A DNA stretch of 59,108 nucleotides from Acanthaster planci (Eukaryota > Echinodermata > Asteroidea > Valvatida > Acanthasteridae): contig NW_019091370.1 of the NCBI RefSeq assembly GCF_001949145.1, positions 232,844 to 291,951 of the forward strand. The letters run 5' to 3'. Shown here one piece after another: positions 45,791 through 55,193 of the stretch. The stretch's first letter is position 1. Every line of letters starts with the position of its first letter. The position numbers and the translations under genes are program-made. The notes under the pieces are model-generated. The model did not search any database. It was not told where the DNA came from and worked only from the letters and a program-made list of their open reading frames with translations.

Positions 45791-47546
45791 GATTTCTGAA
45801 GCACTTTCGCAGCCGAACTCCCACTGACTTGTTGAGTAGGCTGATGATGGTACAGGTAATTCCTCCAATTTAGTTAGCAGATAGTTGGACCCACAGTTGG
45901 TACATGTACATTGTATATTCAGACAGCAGGGGCCAGTTTTCAGCTACATGTAGTTCCAATGAACTCAGTGGGGTTCCTCTGGAGTAGTGCTGCAGCCAAA
46001 CTGAACCAAAAATTATCAAACATGGCACTTTCGAACCGAACCGAACCAAACCAAATTCAGTTTAGATGCTCGGCTTTAATATGACATGACATCAATAGTG
46101 CACGGAATGCATTCAAGAAAGCTTGATGAAAAAGCAAACACAACGAAGAATGGATAACGAGTTATGCCGTACTGGCACTCAGCACATGTGCATGTACATA
46201 CATGTACAGTAACGATAGTCCTGCATCACACAATGGTTGTAAAAAGCATGTGTTGAGAATTCACTAATAATCAACTGAGAACATTCAATGTATGGCATTT
46301 CTGCTGCACAACAATTCTAAATTCTCTCTACATCCAATTGTGCTTATGTATTTAAGCGTAGTCCAAACACAACTGCTTTTGGTCGGGAAAACACAATCGG
46401 GAACTGTCACATCTCTGACAGTAACCTTCTATGGGATTTTAACTCCTAAACAAACTTTGGGGAAACAGTTGCATGCCTAAGAAATGACTAAAGAAATTCC
46501 GAAGAATGAATTCACTACGAGTTGTATGTTAAAAAATAAGATAAATGGTGGTCAAATATGTCAAAGTTGGCAAGGCCTTGGTTGGTGGTTCAAGAAATGA
46601 GACTGAGCTGAGAGTGAAGCAGTCTCCAGCTTTGGTGTTAAGTTGCATTCATCAACAACCATTTCAGCCTGGTGGAGCTAGCTACATGTAGCTCCAGATT
46701 TAGCCCTCAATTTTAACAATCCCATTTTCCCTTGGGGAAAGAAAGCATATTTCAAGGAAATATGAGGTAGAGATGGCATGCATGTAATATAAATGTGCAC
46801 ATTAGACTTTAAAATACAATTAATGCCACAAGTGCTTTTAATCATGGAAGTGGAGTGAAGGGTAATGGCGAGAGGAAAGATGCAGTGATAACCTGTACTC
46901 CCTTGTATTTCACAGTATGCAAGTGTTGCAAAGACGTAACATCTGTTGGTTAATTACATCAACTACCTGTTTACATATGTTTTTGCATACTTGATACAGA
47001 GAGTGCATAGAAGGATCAATGGTCCAAGCTCCTTATACTGCCTTTGATTGGATTTTTGTGTACACATCCATCCCATTGACCAGTTCCTAATTGTTGATTC
47101 AAATGTAGGACTGGCACGCCTCATAGGCCTGTAGTCCCATTTGGATTTGTACCAAGGCACTGTGTGAATCTTTTAAGTTGGTCTTTTTTCCCCCACTGAT
47201 CACGTTCTTGGATTCTCAAGGGAAGGTCTGTACCAGTAAATATACTTTGTATGCCATGTCTATGGATTACAGCAGGTCATCGGGACAGTTGATGGTACCC
47301 GTATTTTGTACAGGGGTGTGAGAATTTAGCTTTTCAGTTGGTTTCAGCTTTTTTTGTGTAGATGTTGACCCTGAATTTCAGTTATTTTGTACAACTGGTC
47401 TTTACAAAAGTATGAGAACGTTTTACATTTCAGCATTTTGTTAGCTGTTTTCAGCATTAATTTTAAGTGGCCACTCACACCCCTGTTTCTATAACAACAA
47501 ACTGTGCAGCCAATTATCCACCTGCATGTAATTTCTCTGATTTCAG
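45791..47546. other. upstream flank or intron of the large zinc-finger gene
   Basis: AT-rich. CGAACCGAACCGAACCAAACC-like low complexity occurs near 46035. The stretch ends with a good pyrimidine-rich acceptor, TTTCTCTGATTTCAG at 47532-47546, so at least the last part is an intron. The upstream exon was not found. Confidence 0.5.
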
Positions 47547-50500
47547 ATGAACAAACTGGGTAAGCACAGCAACCTCCCCGTCATCCTTCAGCGACCGTCC
47601 CTGTTGTTGTCACACAGTTCTGCCAGTGCCAACAGCCACGGAAATGACGCTTCAACACATGAGTCCACATCTGCCAGGAATACAGATCTTGGCTCCCACC
47701 TACAAGCAGTTTCTCTCTTCACAGAGGTGAATTGTAACAATCTTCAAGTTACATCGAAATCTGAAACCACTGAGCAATGCAGCACTCCCAAGAAGACGGT
47801 CAAATCAAACAGTGCTTTTAGCCCAACTTGGGAACCAGAACATTCCAGTGCCACTGCAGAAGAGTTCAAGGAAAATTCCCTGCCAACTTCAACAGTGCCT
47901 TCTGTGGACCACAGATCAAATCAGATACCTCTGTATGCACTTGAGACCACAAAAAGTTGCAATGGAAGCGAAGGATTAACTCCAAGTATACCCACAGCCT
48001 ATCTCTCTGTTTCTACTCCAAACTTTGATGCAGATGCAGATCTATCTAATGTGGCAATGCCTGTTCAACCAGTTCATATCAACATCCAAAGTGTGCCCAT
48101 GTATCAGATTGTACGTCAAAGACATGCTAACGTGCTAAAGAGCACTCTAACTTCTACTGTCCAAACAAACTCACTCAGTGAAAATCTACCTGTGTTTGAG
48201 ATCTCCCCCTTGCATTGTTCAAGTGCCAGTGAACCAGATTCAGATACTTTATCCCCGCAAATAGCTCGAAATCAATTCTCTGAGACGTCCTCTTCCACAC
48301 TACAGTCACCTTTGACAGTGGTCAGGAAAAAACTTCCAAAGAAAGCCAAGACCAAGTCACAGCAGTATCAGTGTCCAAAATGTCTATGTAGGTTTGATCG
48401 TATTCTAGCCCAGTTACAACACAACTGTCACCCAGAGAGAACAAGTGGCGGATCATTAAGAAAATTGCCTTCATTGAAACTTTACAAGTGCCTGGAATGC
48501 CTTGAGGAGTTTACTAACTTGGAATCTAAGATCAGACACATGTGTAGTTCTCAAAAAGTCACTGAACCCAAAAGAAGTAGTTCAGAGATGAAAACCTTTA
48601 AAGGTGAAAAACCGGTAACTGAAGCAACCGGTAAGCTGAGAAAACAAGGTTCACAAAAGCATCATCAAACGATTTCAAGCACAACCGCAAGTGACATACA
48701 TAGTCCAGAGGTAAAGACCAACAGCAAACATCATAGGACTAAGCATATATTGTCAAAGGACAGAGGTAAAACCAGGAAGAACCTCCCTCAGACAGAAAAA
48801 GAGGAAGGCAAGCCCTGGGGTCGAGCTACTGCTAAACAGTTTAAGTGTGGTCTGTGTAGTATCAAGTATCACCGCGTTGGATACCTGAAAAAACACATAG
48901 CTTCACACATTGGGTCAGATGAATACAAGCGAAGCAAAATGCCTTTTGTGTGTCGGCTTTGTAGGGCTCGTTTCAAGACCAGCAAAGCATTGATATCACA
49001 CAGTGCAGCAACATGTCATCCAAAGAAGAACAATGCAGCACAACGTTCAAACAATCAGTCACCTGAGTTGATTGGTCACTCATTCAATAGAGATGGTCCA
49101 GTGAAAGTACTGAATAATACAGCATCTAAAAGTACCATGTGCATCAAAGACCCCACTGCTTCAGAACCCCGGTCTGCAGGTTGCAATTTCCAGCAGCGAT
49201 CCTTCCAGTCTGACAAGCCCCGATCAAGCAAAAACCAACACAAGTGTGGCTTTTGCAGCTTATTGTGTGACAGTGCAACTGCTCTTCTGAAGCATGTAAG
49301 GGGCCACTGGAATGAAATATTTGAGAAGCCCAGTGAGCCGATGATATGCTCTCGATGCAATGAAGAATTTGACGAATGTGTTAAGTTGTTTTTGCATGTC
49401 AGGAGAAATGGCTGCACAACAGCCAGTGATGACACAAGTCAGTCAGATGAGGGTGAGCAGAGAGAAGAGTTTAAGACACAAGCAGCTGTGGACAGGCCAG
49501 AGGGAAACAGAAATGATGGTCAAGAAGCTAGGGCTTCCCACTCACACACCCCAGAAAAATTGAGGTGTCCTCATTGTAGCCTGACATTTTGGAGGTCTGA
49601 GATACTTGATGTACACATGCAGAGCTCCCATCCTCTGTTAGTCGATGAAACAGAGTTATCCCTAGGAGCCGCAGAAAAGTTTCCTGGTATAAACCATAAA
49701 GTAGTTGTCAAGTCAACACAATCTCAAAATTCTATCGTACATACAGTGTCATCAGACTCCTCAATATCTTGTGGAGATTCTTCAGATTCCGAGCATGATA
49801 TGGACAACAGCATGCGCACCAGTGCTTTCCGATGCAGATGTAACATCTGTAAGCTGGATTTCTCCCAATGGAACCTTCTTGACAACCATCGACGGACACA
49901 TCATCCCCAAAAAGTGAAACACCTCAAGTTTGGAGTGGATCAGCAAGGAGGCCCTGATGAATATCTTGATGAACCACCAGTTGACATCATGAAAGATGAT
50001 TTCTTTAACCCATGTGATTTGTGCAGCAGGGTGTTCAGACACTGGAGGTCTCTTGCACTTCACAAGAAAGCGAAGCATCAAGTGAAGTCGATGTTTGCCA
50101 GGTTTTCTGCACCTAAAAAACAGCAGAATCAGGTGATAGAAAATCTGCCAAGCTCCCATCTCTCCACCCAGCTCCATTCTTCAACTGATAAAAACTCATG
50201 TGTTGTGAGTGAAGTGGTTGAACTAGAAACTCCAGGGTATCAACATACAGAGCTTCAAACAGGAGACAGCACAGAGCAATTTTCTGATCTTAGCACTGAT
50301 GTGAATTCTCTAATGGAACAGCATTCACTGCCATCCTCTCCTAGCGATGTGTCACCCCTGATTTCTGTACCAAACATCAACTCAGAAAATAAAGCTGTAG
50401 ACTGTCTCAGTTGTGATAACCAGAAAATCCTTTATGTGGAACTCTCTGCAAGACTCGAGACATTGTCCGATGAAAATATCAGTCAGAGGCACACATCACC

Positions 50501-53500
50501 TCCTCTTTCTGTACCAAAACTAACTGTTGAAGATTTGAAGATATCTTCAGTTGTTTCTCTACACACAGGAGACTTTAATTCCAAGAATAAAGCACTGCAA
50601 GGAAGTGATGCTCAGGATTTTTCTATTCATTCTCATTCTTCTGAAGAGAAAATGAACAGGCAGCCGATGTCAAAGGAGATGTCTTGTAGTGTTGATGCTG
50701 AGACATCACAAAATGCTGCAGATTTCTTGGAGACTGCTCCAGATGCCAAATCTTTCCAAGCCTCACCTACAGACCAAGGGCAAAATACTCAAGATGCCTT
50801 CAACATCCTAATTGATTCAGTATTAGCTTTGGAGTCCTATGGACAGACAAACAATTTCACCATAGAATCAATACCTGGGTCAGATTCAGTAGCCACCTCT
50901 AATGAACTGTCAAATGGAGAGCGAGGATGGCATCACAGCATGAAAAAGATCACCTTTGCTGAGGCCAAGAAAATGTTACAGGTCCTGAAGAAAAACCCTG
51001 TCTCTGGTTGCTACCATTGCAGTGTATGTGGTAAGTGGTTTGAACATATCCCACTCTACACCAGCCACATCTTAGCACATTGCCAACTGGAGAAGTTCTA
51101 CTGCTCTTTTTGCGGGCTAACATGTTTGAACGTCTTTGCAGTGCTGCATCACATTATCGATACTCATTCTTTAACCTGTGAACCAAATGAGCTGACTACA
51201 AGTCCTAGTCAGTCTCCTCTGATAGAAATGGTGAAGACAGATAAACCTGCAAGTGGTCCGAAACCTGAAATGTTAACCTCAAGTGAGGGACCACCGTCTG
51301 ATTTCAGCTGTAGCTCAAACCTTCAACCCGGAACGAAATTTCCCCGTCCTTTAGAGGACTACATGTATCAACCAAGTAGGTTTGAGCGTAACCTCAACTG
51401 TAATGCAGAGACTGGTTCATATGAGTGTCCCTTGTGTGTGTTTGTGACAAAGGAGAAGTCTGGGCTTATATACCACCTGCGTGTGCACCACAAGAAACAT
51501 CCTTACTGGTGTAGGCACTGCCGTGAAAGGTTTAGTTTTGGTGTTGATGTCCAAGTTCACTTCTTCCGGTGCCATGGTGACGTAATGGAAGCCAACCAGC
51601 AGCAAGTGCACCAGCAGTTACGACAGACGCAGGATTCTGCAGTCCGAAATTCTCTGCCTGTAATGAAAAAGTTTGACTCAAGCTACCGTACTTTGGTTTC
51701 AGCTGATGTTGACAATGAGCATGGTGTTCTGAGTGAGCTTACAGACTCTGCTTCGTTTCAAAGTTCTTTTGAAGCCACTGGACTAAAAACAGCAAGTATG
51801 ACCACTGTTCCTCCTTGTTGCCCAGATACAGGACCAGAGCAGATGCATGGAAGTTCAAGCACTAGTAACAAAGGAGACATACCACAGTCGAAGTTGGAAT
51901 CACTTCTTAGAAAAACTTTGGAGAATCCACACAATTCTATTGAAGTTGAAGAGAGACTCCATGATGATGAAGCGAAAAGCATCAACTGCATTAAGGATAA
52001 TGCGTCCGTTCATATCAAAGCAGAACCTGAATGCCTCAAAGGAGAGGTTATTGTCAAAACAGAGGCTCTTGATGAGCGTAATTATCAGAATCCTGAATGG
52101 GTTGACCAGGCTTACTGTGGCTTTGATGGTCTTCAAGATGAAACTGTAGATAACCTGGATGCAAGAGATAATCAGCCAGGCTTTGAAATGGGCACCAATA
52201 AAGTGCCATTTGTCCGTAATGCTGCCTGTAATCAGCTGCCAGATAAGACCCATCCTTGCTCACCTACATATGGTCATACAACACGTGAAATGTTTGATAA
52301 AGGCTGCTTTGTGGAAGGAAATGATAAGTATTCAGAATTGAACACAACCAGGAAAGAAAATCGTTACCTGTGCATGAGCAGCAGTGATATAGAAGTGCCA
52401 GATTTGGAGGTTGGAAAAGGTTGCAGTGAAAAACGCTCCCATCATGAAGATGTTGAAGTAAGAAATGAGACATCAAAGCCTAACAGTCCTCTTGCAGAAT
52501 TAGAAGTTCAAACTTGTAGTGCAAAACCAATTGCTGAAACTCAGAATGCCGATGGACTTGAAAAAGTAGTTCCTGCAGGCCCACAGTCTGTCTGCAAGGA
52601 TGTAAGAGAAGTGTCAGGTAAGAACTCAGTTGGTGAAAGTGTCGATGACGTGGAAGGAGTTAGGCTTGCTTCCAAATCTCCTGTTGCAGAGGCTGACCCA
52701 ACGAACCCTGGCCAACCTTTAGATGATCTGTTTCAACTTGCCAGTGATATTGGTATAATTGTCACTGAATCAAAATTGCCCGATTGCTCTGTAAATGAAA
52801 AGTGTGCAGCTCAAGGAAGCAGTCCTGAGCCAGTCCGAGATAATGCTCTTCAAGTTACTAAAGAAGGAAAGATGAACTTAAATGTGGTTTCTCCCACTGA
52901 TCAAGATTCTGATAATGCTGGATCAGCTGATATGATCTTGCATGGAGATGGAAAGGTATCCTTTAGAAATGTATCATTCAGTGACAGTGATTCAGCAGTT
53001 TTAAAAGAGGATGCCCATCCTGTCAGGAACAGTAGCAAACAGATCTTTAAGGATAATCAAGATGAAATCATTGAACCAAGTGTCTTCATTCAACGAGTTC
53101 TTGAAAGTCAGACTTCTCCCAATCTGAAAAGGAAGGGAATCCTCGAGAATGGCACTGAGACCCAAGATAATTTGAAAAAGCAGAAGCATGAGACTACCGA
53201 AATGGAGAAGATAGTAAGCAGTCCAAGCAACATTTCAAGTGTCGAACAAATTGCCATTTCAGATGGATGTAGAGAAAGTGGTTCATCGGGTCTCCAAAAT
53301 GTGGAACAATTAGATGACCCCAATTCACCGCATCCAGAGGAAGAACAGGTGTTAGATGACCTGTCAAATGATGCTGACATTGGTGAAGATAAGATCATGT
53401 CAGAAACCCTGAAAGAGATGGCTAAAAACAGTTTCACGTCCAGAATACTAAAGAGCTTTGAGAATGATTGCATGGAGTCAGTTTTGCCTCAGAGTTCCTT

Positions 53501-55193
53501 AGATCCCGATCGTGTCACTTCACCACCCTTTGTCGCCGAGGACAATACTGCCAGAACTGAGATGATGGAGTCACAAGATATTTGTCATAGGAAGGAGAGG
53601 CATAGTGACAATTTTGTAAATATCGAACAGGTCAAGGATTACTATATGAGCTGCATGCCAAAGATCTTTGCTGTCGCAGGAAATGGACAAATGCCAGGAT
53701 TTCCTTGTGGACATCAAGTGGACAGTTCAAAGGCATCTTTGATTAGACCTTGCCAACAGGAGAGGTCTATTAGGGCAACTGTTGCTGGAGATGCAAACAG
53801 CAGCATAAGCGAATCCAGCTTCTGCCTAGAGGGTTCTAGAGAGTCAGAAAAATCTGACACATCAGAATCAAGATATCCAGTGGGAGATGCCAGTGATTCC
53901 AATTGTCCGAGAATCTCATCAGTTCCTGATGCAGTCGAAAAAAGGAGGCAGGATTCTCACTTGATAGACCTACTTCAAAGCTCTCCGAAGTGTTTTGATC
54001 AAAGTCCATGTGAAGCCAGTTTTCAGAATCCAGTGCATGAGGACCTCTTTGGCCAAGGGGATCTTGATATTCCAAGAAGAGCATCACTTCCACACTCCAT
54101 GGAGGAACAGTTATCCCCATCAACTTCTCAACAGCCTCTTTATCAGATGAGGAACTGTGCTGAGAGGATTGCCAGGAGAAGCTACTCTTGTGAAGATTCC
54201 TTGGTCAACCATTGTCAGAAAACTGACTTGGCATTGCCTCAAAATGTTGGACAGGACTTTCATTGCCCTGCAGGTAACAGGAGGAATTCAACAGATCTTG
54301 GCCAGGGGTCTCGTCAGTTTCTTCCACAGGAGACATCCATTGTGCCTTCGCCTACCAACCAAACACATTTCGGCTGGAGTCAGGAGCAATACCAACACGG
54401 CAGCAATCATACGAGTAGACAGTCTTTGATGCACAAACCGAAGGAATTTAGCCTTGAATTGTCTCCCCATACAATACACTATACACCATATGCTCCTCCA
54501 GTGGCAGCTGGAAGACAGAATGAAGGTGTACCAGATGTAAACAGTAGACAGTTTGGGGATTACAACAGTCAACAAGAATTGAGGTCCCCCAATGTGAACA
54601 GCTCCATCGTCTCACAGAAACAAGGCCAAGAAGTTTTCTCAAACCAATGGCATCACAACAGACGTTGGCAACAACATTTCAACTACCACAGCGCCAATCA
54701 GAATATGATTGGTTACCCGAAGAGTAATGATTCACTGAATTATCAGTTCATGCCGCATAATTTTCATGTCCAAGCTCCAACTCCAAGTTGCTCGCAAACC
54801 AGTCACAGCCAGTGGATGGGAAGGACTTTCCTGAATTCAGATTCCCATGGCAACATGACTGCCCCACCTAGGAATCCTTACTCTCATCTGTGGCAGCCAC
54901 TCTGGAGAAACCAGAACTCAGCACTGTCAAGTCGTAACTCATCCAGTTCTGGCAGTTCGTTCAGATACCAAAGGTTAGGTCAACCTGTTCACCCACAGAT
55001 GAGGGAGAACGAGGACACCAGACGAATGGAAGGGCAGTATACAGCAAACAAGTCAGTACAGCAGAGTTTATTCTGTAGCACACAGACTAGGTTCCCACTG
55101 AGTCACTCCGAAAAAACAACAGCGCATCTCCCTCAAATTGTCAGTGTGTCATCATTGCATCCACGCTACTTGAATAAGACACACTCGTTGTGA
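47547..55193 (+). CDS. 2548-residue C2H2 zinc-finger protein, family not recognised
   Basis: One uninterrupted 7.6-kb open exon ending at TGA 55191-55193. The first ATG follows directly after an acceptor AG (47545-47546), so it may be either the true start or an internal Met in a longer protein. About 13 C2H2-type fingers lie in the first half: two atypical ones from residue 276 (CPKC, CLEC; the second ends His-x-Cys), two near 434 (CGLC, CRLC), then CGFC, CSRC, CPHC (674), CNIC and CDLC (823), a pair near 1158 (CSVC, CSFC), and a pair at 1294-1342 (CPLC, CRHC). Few TGEKP linkers are present, so these are not tandem KRAB-type arrays. Ser/Glu/Asp-rich linkers and a C-terminal part of about 1200 residues, ending in a Ser/Gln/His/Asn-rich stretch, look disordered. 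Two sumoylation-type sites lie at K1491 (IKAE) and K1504 (VKTE). Probably a nuclear regulator; target and family unknown. Confidence 0.85.
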   Translation: MNKLGKHSNLPVILQRPSLLLSHSSASANSHGNDASTHESTSARNTDLGSHLQAVSLFTEVNCNNLQVTSKSETTEQCSTPKKTVKSNSAFSPTWEPEHSSATAEEFKENSLPTSTVPSVDHRSNQIPLYALETTKSCNGSEGLTPSIPTAYLSVSTPNFDADADLSNVAMPVQPVHINIQSVPMYQIVRQRHANVLKSTLTSTVQTNSLSENLPVFEISPLHCSSASEPDSDTLSPQIARNQFSETSSSTLQSPLTVVRKKLPKKAKTKSQQYQCPKCLCRFDRILAQLQHNCHPERTSGGSLRKLPSLKLYKCLECLEEFTNLESKIRHMCSSQKVTEPKRSSSEMKTFKGEKPVTEATGKLRKQGSQKHHQTISSTTASDIHSPEVKTNSKHHRTKHILSKDRGKTRKNLPQTEKEEGKPWGRATAKQFKCGLCSIKYHRVGYLKKHIASHIGSDEYKRSKMPFVCRLCRARFKTSKALISHSAATCHPKKNNAAQRSNNQSPELIGHSFNRDGPVKVLNNTASKSTMCIKDPTASEPRSAGCNFQQRSFQSDKPRSSKNQHKCGFCSLLCDSATALLKHVRGHWNEIFEKPSEPMICSRCNEEFDECVKLFLHVRRNGCTTASDDTSQSDEGEQREEFKTQAAVDRPEGNRNDGQEARASHSHTPEKLRCPHCSLTFWRSEILDVHMQSSHPLLVDETELSLGAAEKFPGINHKVVVKSTQSQNSIVHTVSSDSSISCGDSSDSEHDMDNSMRTSAFRCRCNICKLDFSQWNLLDNHRRTHHPQKVKHLKFGVDQQGGPDEYLDEPPVDIMKDDFFNPCDLCSRVFRHWRSLALHKKAKHQVKSMFARFSAPKKQQNQVIENLPSSHLSTQLHSSTDKNSCVVSEVVELETPGYQHTELQTGDSTEQFSDLSTDVNSLMEQHSLPSSPSDVSPLISVPNINSENKAVDCLSCDNQKILYVELSARLETLSDENISQRHTSPPLSVPKLTVEDLKISSVVSLHTGDFNSKNKALQGSDAQDFSIHSHSSEEKMNRQPMSKEMSCSVDAETSQNAADFLETAPDAKSFQASPTDQGQNTQDAFNILIDSVLALESYGQTNNFTIESIPGSDSVATSNELSNGERGWHHSMKKITFAEAKKMLQVLKKNPVSGCYHCSVCGKWFEHIPLYTSHILAHCQLEKFYCSFCGLTCLNVFAVLHHIIDTHSLTCEPNELTTSPSQSPLIEMVKTDKPASGPKPEMLTSSEGPPSDFSCSSNLQPGTKFPRPLEDYMYQPSRFERNLNCNAETGSYECPLCVFVTKEKSGLIYHLRVHHKKHPYWCRHCRERFSFGVDVQVHFFRCHGDVMEANQQQVHQQLRQTQDSAVRNSLPVMKKFDSSYRTLVSADVDNEHGVLSELTDSASFQSSFEATGLKTASMTTVPPCCPDTGPEQMHGSSSTSNKGDIPQSKLESLLRKTLENPHNSIEVEERLHDDEAKSINCIKDNASVHIKAEPECLKGEVIVKTEALDERNYQNPEWVDQAYCGFDGLQDETVDNLDARDNQPGFEMGTNKVPFVRNAACNQLPDKTHPCSPTYGHTTREMFDKGCFVEGNDKYSELNTTRKENRYLCMSSSDIEVPDLEVGKGCSEKRSHHEDVEVRNETSKPNSPLAELEVQTCSAKPIAETQNADGLEKVVPAGPQSVCKDVREVSGKNSVGESVDDVEGVRLASKSPVAEADPTNPGQPLDDLFQLASDIGIIVTESKLPDCSVNEKCAAQGSSPEPVRDNALQVTKEGKMNLNVVSPTDQDSDNAGSADMILHGDGKVSFRNVSFSDSDSAVLKEDAHPVRNSSKQIFKDNQDEIIEPSVFIQRVLESQTSPNLKRKGILENGTETQDNLKKQKHETTEMEKIVSSPSNISSVEQIAISDGCRESGSSGLQNVEQLDDPNSPHPEEEQVLDDLSNDADIGEDKIMSETLKEMAKNSFTSRILKSFENDCMESVLPQSSLDPDRVTSPPFVAEDNTARTEMMESQDICHRKERHSDNFVNIEQVKDYYMSCMPKIFAVAGNGQMPGFPCGHQVDSSKASLIRPCQQERSIRATVAGDANSSISESSFCLEGSRESEKSDTSESRYPVGDASDSNCPRISSVPDAVEKRRQDSHLIDLLQSSPKCFDQSPCEASFQNPVHEDLFGQGDLDIPRRASLPHSMEEQLSPSTSQQPLYQMRNCAERIARRSYSCEDSLVNHCQKTDLALPQNVGQDFHCPAGNRRNSTDLGQGSRQFLPQETSIVPSPTNQTHFGWSQEQYQHGSNHTSRQSLMHKPKEFSLELSPHTIHYTPYAPPVAAGRQNEGVPDVNSRQFGDYNSQQELRSPNVNSSIVSQKQGQEVFSNQWHHNRRWQQHFNYHSANQNMIGYPKSNDSLNYQFMPHNFHVQAPTPSCSQTSHSQWMGRTFLNSDSHGNMTAPPRNPYSHLWQPLWRNQNSALSSRNSSSSGSSFRYQRLGQPVHPQMRENEDTRRMEGQYTANKSVQQSLFCSTQTRFPLSHSEKTTAHLPQIVSVSSLHPRYLNKTHSL

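Noticed and set aside
51900-54575. Minus-strand and shifted frames over the large zinc-finger exon
   Set aside because: Shadows of a 7.6-kb open frame; no domains of their own.
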